This document shows positions 1 to 21,895 of a stretch of DNA of 64,000 nucleotides, piece after piece. Below the pieces are notes generated by a model. That model had not been told where the DNA came from and ran no database searches. It worked only from the letters and a program-made list of their open reading frames with translations. Both the position numbers and the translations under genes were made by a program. Numbering within the stretch: the first letter of the stretch is position 1; each line of letters starts with the position of its first letter. The stretch lies in the NCBI GenBank assembly GCA_051294375.1, contig CM119264.1, positions 4,859,070 through 4,923,069 of the forward strand. The letters are read 5' to 3'. This DNA comes from Paraspadella gotoi. Taxonomy: Eukaryota; Chaetognatha.

Positions 1-571
1 AAAGAGAAAGAAAAGAAAGAAAGATCGTTTAAGGATGAAAAATGACCTTTGCACAGCGGTCAGTTTCATTGGCGCGCTTCGGTCATTTACGGTTTTTATC
101 GTTTATATAAAGAAAAGGGAAATGGGGCAAGCGAGTTAAAGAGAGTCTTGGAGACTCGTACAATGCAAATGGAAATTAACCGAGATATTGTAAAATGTAA
201 AAGCGAAAACCAAAATGGCAAGATTTATCTAGAGAGAGAGAGAGANNNNNNNNNNNNNNNNNNNNNNNNNTAGATGAAGCGAATTCTTTTGCGGCAATTT
301 TATCGCTCTCGTCTCTCTCTCCTTCTCTCTAGATAAAATGGCTTTGCATTTTTGGTTTTCCGCTTTTACATTTTACAATATCTCGGTTTAATTTCCAATT
401 TGCATTGTACGAGTCTCCAAGACTCTCTTTAAACTGCGCTTGCCCCATTTCCTTTTCTTTATATAAACGATAAAAACCGTAAAATGAACCGAAGCGCGCC
501 AATGAACTTGACCGCTGTGCAAAGGTCATTTTTCATCCTTAAACGATCTTTCTTTCTTTTCTTTCTCTTTC
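1..571. repeat. Large inverted repeat around a 25-N gap
   Basis: The left arm (about 1-243) reappears as its reverse complement at about 333-571, with only scattered small differences. A 25-N gap (246-270) and a short unmatched segment lie between the arms. The pattern could be a foldback element or an assembly palindrome from a hairpin-type read; the adjacent fixed-size gap favours the latter. No gene is seen in it. Confidence 0.8.
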
Positions 572-870
572 CCCCTTCTCTTTCTTTCCTTTTTTCTCTC
601 TTCTTATTTTTCTCCTCTTTCTCTTTAATTTCCTTTTTCCTTCTCTTTATTTCTTTTCTTTCTCTTTATTTCGCTTTCTTTCTCTTTAGTTTTCTCTCTT
701 TCTCTTTATTTCTTTTCCTTCCTCTTTATTTTGTTCTTTGCGCGCTCTTTCATTTCCGTCTTTCTCTTTTATTTTCTTTCTTTCTTCTTATTTCCTTTCG
801 CTTCTCTTTATTTCCTTTCTTGCTCTTTTTTTTTACTTCCTTAATTGTCTTCATTTTCTTTTCTCCTCTT
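545..870. repeat. CTTT-rich low-complexity tract
   Basis: A pyrimidine-rich tract built from CTTT and CTTTATTT units. Its long open frames are by-products of low complexity and are not genes. Confidence 0.8.
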
Positions 871-1007
871 TAAGTTCTAATCGTTTGCTCGCTTGCAAAA
901 TCCATTTATAACGCAGATAACCCTGAATTGATCTTATTACGCCTTTATTATTTTTGGAGGATTGTGATTTGGAACTCTCAGGCAAAGAATGAAAGCCTTG
1001 AGGCTTC

Positions 1008-2145
1008 CGTCCCCATGCCCGTTTCCTCATCATTTCTCTCTTCATCGCTCTTTCCCGCCTCCTCTCGCGGAGATCCCCCATGCACCCGTTTTCCTCATCA
1101 TTTCTCTTCAATCCTCTTCCCTCCTCCCGGAGATCCCCATGGCTACCGTTTTCCTCATCATTTCTCTTCAAAATCCTCTTCCCCCTCCTCCCGGAGATCC
1201 CATGCACCGTTTCCCTCATCATTTTCTCCTTCATCCGTCTTCCGCCCTCCTCACGGAGATCCCATGCACCGTTTCCTCATCATCTCTCTCATCCATCTTC
1301 CCCCTCTCCGGAGATTCCCGCATGCAACCGTTTCCTCATCATTTCTCTTCATCCTCTTCGCCTCTCCTCGGAGATCCCATGCACCGTTTCCTCATCATTT
1401 CTCCCTCATCCTCTTCCCTCCGTCCTCGGAGAATCCCCATGCACCGTTTCCTGCATGTCAATTTGCTCCTCTCCTCTTCCCTCCTCCTCCCGGAGATCCC
1501 ATGCAGCCGTTTCCTCATCATTTCTCTCATCCCTCTCCCCCCTCCTCACGGAGATCCCGCCATGCACCGTTTCCCCTCATCATTTCTTCCATCCTCTTCC
1601 CCTCCTCCCGAGATCCCCATGGCAAACCGTTCCTCTCATTTCTCATTCCAATCTTTCCTCCTCCCAGGAAGATTCCCATGCAACGTTTCTCATCATTTCT
1701 CTTCATCCTCTTCCCCTTCCCGGAGATCCCCATGCGTACGCGTTTCCTCATCATTTCTCCCTCATGCCTCTCCCACCTCCTCACCGGAGATCCCATGCAC
1801 CGTTTCCTCATCATTTCTCTTCATCCTTTCCTCCTCTCCGGATGATTCCCCATGCACGTTTCCTCATCATTCTCCTCATCCTCCTCCGCCCCTTCTCCGG
1901 AGATCCCCATGCAACGTTTCTCATCATTTCTCTTCAATCCTCTTCCCCCTCCTCCCCCCGGAGATCCCTGCGATAGCAACCGTTCCCTCATCAATTTCTT
2001 CTCTCTCGCTTTCCCCTCCTCCCCGGAGATCGCCATGCACCGTTTCCTCATCATTTCTGCCTCATCAGCTCTTCCCCTCTTCCTCCCGGAGTCCCCCTGC
2101 ACGCGTTTCCTCATCATTCTTTCATCCCTCTCCCGGAGATCCAGG
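1008..2145. repeat. Minisatellite of about 19 units, period about 57-62 bp
   Basis: A degenerate unit containing 'gtttcctcatcatttctctt', then CT-rich filler, then 'cggagatccccatgca', recurs about 19 times. Unit boundaries (the ggagat core) fall near 1070, 1129, 1194, 1256, 1311, 1370, 1428, 1492, 1550, 1609, 1669, 1722, 1785, 1839, 1898, 1960, 2022, 2087 and 2136. Small indels break every frame, so the overlapping Pro/Ser/His-rich frames here are not credible proteins. Confidence 0.9.
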
Positions 2146-2566
2146 GTCGAGTCCAGAGTTTAGGTTTTTTCCATTCACGGGCTCTTTTCTGTCTCCCTCT
2201 CACCAGGTCCTCAAACCGTTCAGCCGTATTTTACTCCTTCTTTGCCGGTTTTTCTAGTCGCTTACGATATTATTACCCTTTAATTGAGTAATTATTTTAA
2301 TTACTTTTTTACTTAGCCGTCGACCGAGTCAGCCTTAACCCGACTAGGAGGAAATTCCACGGATTGACTAATACGCTCTTGATTATTTATACATTTATTT
2401 CACGTTGAACTAAATGTTTGTCCATTGTGTATCGCGCACTTTTTACTGTTTCTCCCTCCCCTCGTCAACCGCCTAATCACATTTCCCGCGAGCCAAGCAC
2501 CACAATTCTTCGTCCACGCAACCGCACCCTTCCCCCAGACGCCAATCTCCTCGTCCACTACCAAAC

Positions 2567-2790
2567 CTTTGGACGAGGGGCGAGATCCCGGAAATTCGTC
2601 CCATACGAGCGACTCTTCCGGTCCAGAGTTTTCCGTTTTTGCGCTGCCCCTTGAGGAGGCGCAGCGTCAGCGTCGTACACGCACCAAATTCCGTCGCCGA
2701 GGAACATGATGGTGTTGCGGGGCGTGACTAGGTTGGGGGCAGCGTGCCTGGTTGGGGGGCGCGCCGGGGGGCGGTTGAATTTTGGAGGTG
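2567..2790 (-). CDS. Isolated alkaline phosphatase active-site exon (orphan, inverted)
   Basis: Read on the minus strand this segment gives PRNTIMFLGDG, the alkaline phosphatase metal-binding Asp motif. It continues, with two small frame shifts, as a GVST-like stretch, LLKGQRKNGK and then GPEESLVWDEFPG, ending SSK before a possible donor (AAAG/gtttgg) at 2566. In vertebrate enzymes this segment is followed directly by the 'TYNVDK..VPDSAGTAT' region, which is exactly how the plus-strand exon at 10,698 begins. It is therefore either the missing exon of that gene in inverted orientation or an exon of a second, divergent paralogue. The frame shifts look like single-base errors. No signal-peptide exon was recognised upstream, and the 5' limit is uncertain. 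Confidence 0.75.
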
Positions 2791-2861
2791 GAAAGGATGG
2801 GGACGGGCGAGTGAAGAATAGGAATGAGAAATGAAGTCGACTTCCGAAACTTTAAATCCAG

Positions 2862-2877
2862 AGAGAGAGAGAGAAAG

Positions 2878-2915
<38 letters not shown>

Positions 2916-2916
2916 A

Positions 2917-2948
<32 letters not shown>

Positions 2949-2998
2949 AGAAATAGAGAGTGAGAAAGAGAGAGAGAAGAAGAAGAGAGAGAGAGGAG
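2862..2998. repeat. (GA)n microsatellite
   Basis: Almost pure GA repeats with occasional AGGA and AAG interruptions. Confidence 0.95.
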
Positions 2999-5218
2999 AG
3001 GCAACCAATATGAATTTTTCGGTGATCAAAAAAAAGTCGTTAAACTGTCGGCGAATTATCGGCGATTAACTTCCTGTCGGTTAATCTCGACGAATACTCC
3101 TTTTTCCGTAAGCGATCGAGGAGGAACCTGGGTGTTCCGTTTCGTCGGTCGTCGTCGTCGGTCGTGTGTTGTTGTTGTTCTTACTATCGTTGTTGACAAT
3201 AATGATCATGAAAGATGATGGAATGATGATGATTATGACGATGAATTAGAATTAGTTATTATGATTAAAGTGGACAAAGGGCATAAGACGAAAATTATTT
3301 TTTTAACTCCATATTTTTCCAGAAGGCGCTGCCATTTCAGTTTGAATTTAGATTTAGGTTAATATTAAGGTTAGGGTTTGTTTAAGGATATGTTTATTGG
3401 TGAAGGTTACGGTTTGGGGACTAGTGTAGGGATATGTAGGATTCATTAAGTTATATTAAGGAATTAAGATTATTGAGCTTGTATAAAAGTTGGTTTAAAC
3501 TGTTAGAAACAGAATTGGGACGTTTCAGAGAGAGTGCCAAAGACTGAAGTGGACTTTGTGCGAGCTGACGATCTTTGTTTGAGGCCATTTAATCTCTTCG
3601 TTCCTCCCGTTGGGTCAAGTTTAAAATCGAATCACAGTCGAGTTTAAAAAAAAAGATTTTTAGATGAGAAGTTCAGGGCTGAGGGCTTAGAACAATTTAA
3701 CAGATTATTTTTTTACTTTTCTTTAATTTTATTTTTTTTTTTATTTTCTTCTTCTTTCTTTATTTTCTTCTTTTTTTTCCAATTTTTTCCTTATTTCGTC
3801 GCAGGTTTGTTCTCATCGTCACTAACAACGTCGCAGGAATAATCCATAAACTGACCCTAGAAAGGCGCTGCCATTTCTCAAGGGTGCCAGCCATTAGAGG
3901 TTAACGCTTAAAGCTTCAATCAAGCCAAGCCTAAAGTTAGGAATTAAAAAATTCGACCCTTCCTTTGCCTATTCTTAGGCTAATCTTCAATCTCAAACAT
4001 TTTGCCTAAAAGAAAAACTTTCTTTTTAAAAAAACGCGAAATCATTAGCATTTTGTTTTTTCCAACCTTTAATTCGTTCGAATGGGTTTTCCGCGCGCGT
4101 CGCTCCCAAGCCTGATTTCCGTTTCCGGTTCATTCGGTCGAACGGGAACTTGACGGCCGACGAGCCGCCGACGACGACGCGACGACGATCGATCGACGGC
4201 GACAGTGAACGACGGAAAAGTCGTTTTCGGCCCTCATCATCAAATTGATCGCGAGACGCTAAAGACGAGATTGAATTCGAGAATATTTTAAAGAGAAAAT
4301 ATCACCTTAAATTCCTTAAATGATGTATATATAAAATTAATTGTAAATATCGGTCCCGTGCTATGACGAATACTTTCGGAGCACTCTATAAGTCACTTTT
4401 CGGTTTTTTAAAAAATTGTGTTTGAAACAGGTTCTGTTTTTTTTTATACGCATTCAGTAAAAACTGGAATATAACCTAAATATTTAACAGTTATAATATT
4501 TGATAATAATATTTAATATCAGTACGTTGAAAACCGTTGATTAATGGGTCCCTCTCCTTAATCTCCACGATAAATCTTGGGCCACGTAATTATTCGTTAA
4601 CGGTTTTTAGTAAACATGTACTATAGCATGCAGTTTTTTTGCGACTGTACTGTCAGAAAATGAGGGCTTTTTCGGCGTAAGTCAAATGCAAATTATGCGA
4701 TACTTAAAAAAAACTTAGCTAGAGGGAGAGCACCGACGCATCTCTCAAAATGATTTTTCAAGAGAAATCAATCGCGACGATTTGACAAAACTAAAAAAAA
4801 TGTTGCCACACACGAAATATTTGTGTTTCATAAATAGTGAAAAATTGGGCAACTTTAAGAATAATAACGACACGAAACGACACCGATTTTGATGATTAAC
4901 GGCCAAACGCTGAGCCAAGTTCCAGACGTAAATATTTACCATTTATTAACAGGATAATAAATTTATAAAAATATTCAAAAAGACCTTTTTTTTTTGCCTC
5001 TTTCGAAGGCGACGTGAATTTTCGGTGAAACAATAAGAAAAGAAGAGAGAAAGATAAAGAAGGAGGGCCGCTCTCCGTCCCACCCCTCGTTAATCCTAAA
5101 TCTCTCGAGTCGAAGAGAATCAATTAGTATTTGACTTCTTAGTTGAAGTGCTTCGAAGGAATAGAATTTTAAAATACGAATCATTTCCTCTCTCATTCAA
5201 AGTTCCGGGGTTTCAGAC

Positions 5219-5220
<2 letters not shown>
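2999..5220. other. Non-coding AT-rich interval
   Basis: No gene or conserved protein was recognised on either strand. It contains a short direct repeat (aggcgctgccattt near 3327 and 3864), poly-T/CTT tracts around 3712-3790 and GAC-rich patches around 4165-4200. Confidence 0.5.
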
Positions 5221-5259
<39 letters not shown>

Positions 5260-5310
5260 ATGAGAGAGAGAGCGAGAGAGAGAGAAGAGAGAGAGAGAGT
5301 GAGAGGAGGG
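5219..5310. repeat. (GA)n microsatellite
   Basis: GA-repeat tract with a few GC interruptions. Confidence 0.95.
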
Positions 5311-6298
5311 GAAAATGTCATCAGAAGACAAGAGGTGTCATCGATTCTTTTATTGAGACATGAGATGGCAAGAAAATTCAGCATAATTGGCAAGGGTTTA
5401 GACTTTCGCAGTCATTAGGTACAAAAAGGCTGGCATTCGGCATAATATTCCATGTGACTAACATTGCTTCAAATTTCTAACGACTTGCCTTTCGAATTGA
5501 GAATTTATCAGAGGAACGGGGCTTTGGATTTTCTCATATTTACGGGATTTGAAAAAAAAAAGAAGAATAATTGGGCGCGGAAAACCAAAATATGAGGCGA
5601 AGAGCGATTCATCATAGAGAAAAAAAAGTCTTCTTCTTCGAGATAAAATATACAAGCACCACTAGAAAAAAGCAATTGTGGCGGGAATATCCACACCGGG
5701 CCCTCACATATCTCACTCATCGTACAATCGAGATATTTCAGTCGATTTCCTTAGAACAAGATCTAAAAGCGTTATGGGAATATGTCTTTGTTTTTATTAA
5801 ATGGCATGATATATTCTAAAACTGTATTTTTGGTTTTTAGATAACGTTTTCACGAATTACTTTACTTCTTGCTCACTCTATCCTCGCTCCGTCATCTACT
5901 ATTCTTTGTCTCGACGCGCGCACATTTGTCATTGGTATTTTCTCCTAGCTGCAATCGACAAAACTGTTTTCTCCCTTTTCCCTTCTCAAGTTTTTTAAAA
6001 TAAAAAATATATAACTTTACTTCGTTCTCTCGCGATTCTATCACTGAACCTCGCGCGTTTTTTTACCCTATTATTTCGTCTCTTCCTCTTTTCCTCTTTT
6101 CTTCTTCTCCCTCTCCCTCGTCTCTTCATCCCGGCAAAGCCGCACGTTCCCTCGTGCGGCGGCGTCTCGACTTTCTCTCTTTTTCGCTGAATCTTCACGA
6201 ACCGCGAATTCTAAAAAAAAAAAGGTGAGAAGATATTTTTTTTCTAAAAGGTGAAGTTAGGATTGTTTTAAAATGTTTTTTTCTGTTTTTTTCGCGGT

Positions 6299-6375
6299 CC
6301 ACGACTCTTCAGCTAAGTGAAGTGTAGCGGCGTCATTTGAAATGGATCTTCACTAAGTAGCTGAATCAGTCGTGG
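6299..6375 (+). ncRNA. Candidate microRNA-like hairpin
   Basis: The 77-nt segment begins ccacgact and ends agtcgtgg. Three paired blocks stack in order: ccacgact with agtcgtgg, ttcagcta with tagctgaa, and agtgaag with cttcact. Small bulges separate them, and a terminal loop of about 25 nt contains gcggcgtcatttgaaatg. About 23 of the outer bases on each arm pair, giving two plausible ~22-nt arms. The size and the interrupted stem resemble an animal pre-microRNA and are unlike the perfect foldbacks elsewhere in the window. There is no expression evidence, and a degenerate transposon end is possible. The strand is arbitrary. Confidence 0.4.
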
Positions 6376-6381
6376 CATAGA

Positions 6382-6600
6382 AAAAATAGGTTAAAAACCG
6401 ACTACATTTATAAAAAATAGGGTTAAAAACCCTACATTCTAAAAAAATAGGGTTAAAAAACCCTACATTCTAAAAAAAATAGGGGTTTAAAAACCCCTAA
6501 CAATTCTAAAAAAAAAAATAGGGGTTAAAACCTACATTCTAAATAGGTTTAAACCTACATTCTAAAAAAATAGGGTTTAAAAACCCTACATTCTAATCAT
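6382..6600. repeat. Tandem array of telomere-like palindromes
   Basis: Seven units of about 23-37 bp share the form A-tract, 'tagggttaaaaaccctaca', ttcta. Each unit is a small palindrome that joins a tagggtt to an aaccctaca-type half, resembling head-to-head telomere repeats. A-tract length and the number of G/C bases vary between units, but the paired halves usually change together. Confidence 0.8.
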
Positions 6601-7780
6601 TTCTAATTTTGTTTTAACTCCAACTTTTCATGATCTAATTTATTAAGTATAAGTTTCGACAATGTCTCTTTTATATAGTAATTTAAATTATGACGGTTAG
6701 TTCTGTTAGTCACTCCTGAAATTCATCTATGTAAGTATAACGATTTGCATTAGACATATACAATTATACATGGTGTGATAATTCATTATTCAACAAGGTC
6801 GAACGAGTCAACACATTTGTTATTTATCGAAAAAAAAGGAGAGCCAATTTCGGGTTAAATGGTTTTTTTGCTAATTAAATCCGCATAGTGTCGCTCTCTG
6901 CTCTCTCTCATCTTCTGGCTCTCTCTCTCTGCTCTCGTCTCTCCCGTCATCTCTCTTCTCCTCTCTCTTCGTCCTTCTTCTCTCTCTCTCCCTTCTGCTG
7001 CTTTTAACAGGCTTATATTTGTTCTTGCATAACTTCTGCTCCCTAAGAAGAGAATATTGTACATTTGAGATTGCAAAAAAGAATATTTTCCATCACAAAT
7101 AATTGTTATCGTTCTTTAAAAAAAAAAAAGCAAAAAGAAAGGTTTAATAATCAGAATTTTAATTAAAGAACAGTTTAGTTTACGTGAATAAAATGTCGTC
7201 TTTGAGAAGGTGAAGTTTTTACTTTTTCGTCTTTAGTCTCAATAGTTGTTTTATATACAAGTCACTTCATTACAAAACCTATTCATTCATGTCATTTTCA
7301 GTTTACAGAATATATATAATTGGGAAGCTCCGTCTCTTCCGCATATGAACTACTTTTTTTTTTGAGTTTTCCTTTCTCCAGCTACCTTTAATTTTTAAAG
7401 TGCGAATCTCCATTCATGTATCGGTTTTTAATCAAAACCAAAGCTAAGTGGACAACCTCGTCTGTCAAACACGAGCAATTAATATTAAATGGACATAAAT
7501 TGGGACACGCGACGCTAAATCAAAAATCCCATTTAACCAATCGAATTCAATTTTGTATTTGCTCCGTCCAAGAAAAAAAAATAATTTTTCTTGACTTTGA
7601 TGAGAAAAATGATTATGACCCGAGAGAAATTAACCTTTTTTTTTTTTTTTTTTCCGGCGCGAAAGAAAGAAAATAAAATGGGCAACGAAACAGAGAAAAA
7701 AAAAAAAGGATAAACAAACGGAATGCGACCATCGAAGCCGTTAATGGGGAAACAAATAAGAAAACAAAAAGAGAACGAAA
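6601..7780. other. Non-coding interval
   Basis: AT-rich DNA with a CT-rich patch at about 6890-7000. Nothing recognisable as a gene was found. Confidence 0.5.
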
Positions 7781-7785
7781 AAGAA

Positions 7786-7853
7786 AAACAGAGAGAGAGA
7801 GAGGAGAGGGAGAGAGAGAGAGGAGAGAGAAGAGAGAGGAGAGGAGAGAGAAG

Positions 7854-7892
<39 letters not shown>

Positions 7893-7905
7893 TGTGTGAC
7901 TGTGT
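7786..7905. repeat. (GA)n then (TG)n microsatellite
   Basis: A GA-rich tract ending in gtgtgtgtgact and gtgtgtgtgag. Confidence 0.95.
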
Positions 7906-9220
7906 GTGTGAGAGTGGTGTTCGGTCGAAAAGAAGGGTTGACAGAGTCGATTATTATTCGGTGATAATTCAGTTCTAAGTTTCTTCTTTCGCTCCCCAGT
8001 CACGATCGCGGGTCACAACCCGGGTCGTGAAGCCGGTGGAAAGCGTGAGGAAAGCGCGTAATTGAGATTGGCGCCATGGAAATGACGCGAAAATATTGCG
8101 TTGACGGTGCGTCGTCGTCTTCACGCGTCGCGTTTCTCGTCGTCAATATCGTCGTCGTCGTTCCAAACTGATTATGAGAGTTTGGTGAATCCAGATTCAG
8201 TTCTTGGGGCTGTGAAAGACCATAATCGTGGGCACAGACTCTCCACGTATTTCTGCAGGATTCCAAACTGTTTCTTTTATGTATTAACGTAATACAATAA
8301 GATTATTGTAATTACAATATCATTAACTTTCAAATTAATTTCCATTCTAAATCTGTTTTTTTTTAATCCGAATTTTACTTCCAATAAAATTGCCGTCTTC
8401 AAAAATTACGTCTTCTCTACTTATTTTTTATTTTTCATAAATCTCACTTTTTTTCTTTTTTCTCGGAGAAGAACTTCTCGTTTCAATTTATCGACAAGTC
8501 CTGCTGAATGTCTTTTCCATATTTTACGTCTTCACTCCTCAGATTTCACTTTTTCTAGATTCATTTGTCATAGTATCTTTTTTTTCTAACCCGTTCCTTA
8601 AAATCCACTTAATTCATATTCTCGCCTACTCTGATTCACTCCTTCGTTTTCCACACCTCCTCTACGGATTCTTACTCTCATTCCTCTTCCTCGTATTCTT
8701 CCTTCTTCCGCAGATTCCACTACTCAAATTCCGCTTTCTCATTTCCAGCGTTTTAATTTTCGCCTTCGAGATTTGAGACTAGAATAAAATTCTCAGCCAG
8801 AGAATTTGACGACAAAGTTTTTTCAATTTTGTCAAACTCGAAGAATTTAATCACGCGACGAGAGGGCGTTGTCGAAGGCTTTGAGTTTCGAGTTTCCTCT
8901 ATCAATCACAATTTCCTTATTCCATTCTCGGGATTTTCCTTTCTCCAAACTGATATTTATCCTGTTTTTTTTTTTTTCAAATTCCATATGTTTTTGAATC
9001 TTTTAGCCGCCTACGTACCGTATGATTTTATTCGAAAGAATCTTTATCTTCTTTTTCTTAATATCGTTTTTTCCGATTTTACTCTTTCCTTTATAAAATC
9101 AATATTTAATTATACAATAAAATTAAATCTATTTTGTATCTTCTTCTTCTTTCTCTTTCACGAAGTCCGCAAACTGATTTCTTTTCTGATTTTTTTCTTT
9201 CTTTCTGTTTTTGTCGAAGC
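7906..9220. other. Non-coding interval
   Basis: A slightly GC-richer patch at about 7995-8270 has open frames on both strands but no recognisable protein. The rest is AT/T-rich. Confidence 0.45.
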
Positions 9221-9432
9221 TGACGGACGATGACGATAACGACACGATGAGATAACGACGACGGGAATGACGATCAACGACGACGATGCGATAACGACGA
9301 CGATGAACGATAACGACCGAAACGAATGCGATAACACGACGACGACGATAACGACGACAATGACGATATAACGACGACGTTTGAGATAAGGACATGACGC
9401 GATGACGACGATGATGACGATAACGACGGATT
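9221..9432. repeat. GACGAT/ACGATA imperfect tandem repeat
   Basis: Degenerate units of gacgataacgacgacgat with many variants. The Arg/Ser/Val-rich frames that cover it arise from the repeat. Confidence 0.85.
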
Positions 9433-9499
9433 GGCGCGGGGTTGTCTAAAAGAAGCGACTTTTTTTTAATTGAAAGAATTTAGTTTCTTTCTTGCGTAA

Positions 9500-9790
9500 A
9501 TTTAAAAATAAGCTTCGGGTGAATTGGAGAAGAAAGTAAAAGTTGAGAAAAGGAAATCGTAAGTGAGAATAAGAAAGAAAGTGAGGAAAGGAAAGTAAAG
9601 AGAGGGAATAGGTGTGGAACGGAAGGAAAAAGGAAAAAAGTTTAGAAAGAAGAAAGGAAAGTGTAAGGGAGGAAAGGAAACTGAAGGGAGAAGGGAAATG
9701 GTAAAAGGAGGAAAGGAAATCCTGGGGTGAGTGAGTGAAAAAGAAGTAAAAGGAGGAAAGGAACTTGAAGAGAGGAAAGAAAGAGTCAAA
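9500..9790. repeat. Polypurine (AGGAAAG) tract
   Basis: About 290 bases of mostly purines on the plus strand, with recurring gaggaaaggaaa units. It could form a triplex or H-DNA structure. It is not coding. Confidence 0.8.
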
Positions 9791-10697
9791 GGATTGACGA
9801 AGGTGAGATAGGTTAAAAATAATAAAAATTAACCAATGCAATGAAAAGTAAAAAAATGCAGGAAATAAAAATACAAAGGAATAATCAGAACTAAGTATAA
9901 TAATTGTCAATAAGCACAAATTTCGGAAATTCATTCATTCTTTTTTCTTTTTTTTCTTCTTCATCTCAAATCGACGTTGAAAATCCTCGGTTGTCCATCG
10001 TGACCTCTGTTGTTGTCGATTGTCGTCGTTCGTTGTTGTCTCTTTTCGCTTTGTGCCTCTGGAAGATTCTTATCTTTTTCTTTCTTTCCCTTGTTGATAT
10101 TCTTTGTCAGTTTGTTTGTTTTAACGGGCCGCGGGGAAGAGGCAGGTTCTCCTCTCCTTCTTATTGAATTGAGGTTACGTGGAAAAGACGGTGTTGGTGA
10201 TATGTTCTTCAGTCTTTACGTCTCTCACTTATTTGTAAATATTTCTCCTCTATTCGCCATATTTGCTTTCCATTTTCTCAGAATGTATAATTCGGAGAGA
10301 TAATCTTCGAAATTACAGTTGCATCTCATTCCTGAGATTAGAACAAAAAGGAGAGAAATGAACCAAATGTTTTTTATCTCAGTGACCGATAGAAAGGTTC
10401 GCGTGAATTTTAGTTTTATTTCAAACGAAGACTGGAATGTTTTTATGGCATTATATAAATTTTTATAATGCCATAAAAAAATCGATACGAATTTATTTAG
10501 ACTCAGTTTCATTCTCTTCTTCAATTCATCTCCGTTCTCTGCCTCTCTCCTTCCCCTCATCTTATCTTTTTCCTCTCATCTTCACATCTCCATCTCTATC
10601 ATATCCATCTCTATCATATCTATAATCTCCATCTCTATCATCTCTATCCATCTCATCCCCATCTCATCCCCTACCTCTCTATCTCTTTCCCCTACAG

Positions 10698-20925
<10,228 letters not shown>

Positions 20926-21895
20926 TGTCAAATGACTGAAAACAAGCAAGTCCCTTTTATTTATCTGTGGCACTCTAGACTGGCTGGTCCAGACTTCCTT
21001 TTAATGGCATTGACTTTTTACATTTTAAATTTCAATAAAGCAATTTACGTATTAGTTCGCCTACGGTATATTCAATTCACAAAGAGACCATAGCTCGTCG
21101 TACCTTTTTGTTAACAAATTTCTCCATAAAATAAGTTGTGTGTAATAGGGTTATGTAACACTTATTTTAGTTATTAAAGCTCCTGTCCTAATTACTACTA
21201 ATATTCAAAATTGTGTTCTTCCGCGACGTTTTCTTTAACTTACTTTAAGTTTAATTATTATAATATTATAATAACTTTTTAAGTTAATTATTAGGTTTAA
21301 ATTTGCTAATCTCTTTCCAAAAGTTTAATCCAATCACCCACTCTAATACCTACTACCTCGCTTCAATTCCTCATCCCTAACCTTATTTTCTAACTTTAAA
21401 CCCTCGCATTTATCCCTAACCCAAATTTTAACCTAACCTAATTATTAAATTTAAAACTAAATTTTATTCTAAATATGAAATGGGGCGCTTTGGAAAAAAA
21501 GGGCCACAAATTGGTTTCGTGAAAAAAATTGATCCATTGACAAAAAAGGTCAAGTTTTTATAAATACGTTTGGTTTCATACCCAAATTTTACAACTCACT
21601 GACTTACCTGATAAATACACAAAAAAATTGGTATGATTTTATTTTCGTCTAAGTATAATTTATATATCAGCAACGAAAAAAAACATGAAAATCTATGATC
21701 ACATACAGGTAAGCAATAAAAAAAACTTCGTCAATCGACAATAAAAATATTCAATATTCAACGATTACCGTCAAACGACATTCGACCAACAAATCGCGAA
21801 TAAAAAATATATAAAATTTAAAAAATCGCATTTTCATAGTTTTTTTGGAATTGAAAACCAAAGTATTCTGGTTCAACAAAAAAATAAAAAAATGA
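20926..21895. other. Phosphatase 3' UTR and convergent intergenic DNA
   Basis: An AATAAA at 21,034-21,039, about 110 bases after the phosphatase stop, is a plausible polyadenylation signal. The rest up to the stop of the convergent RNF141 gene is AT-rich and includes degenerate ccctaa/taaccc-like stretches at 21,390-21,450. No gene is seen. Confidence 0.6.

Noticed and set aside
928-2257. Several overlapping frames of 300-420 codons, rich in Pro, Ser and His
   Set aside because: They cover a tandem minisatellite; all three frames stay open because the repeat lacks stops. There is no conserved composition or start context.
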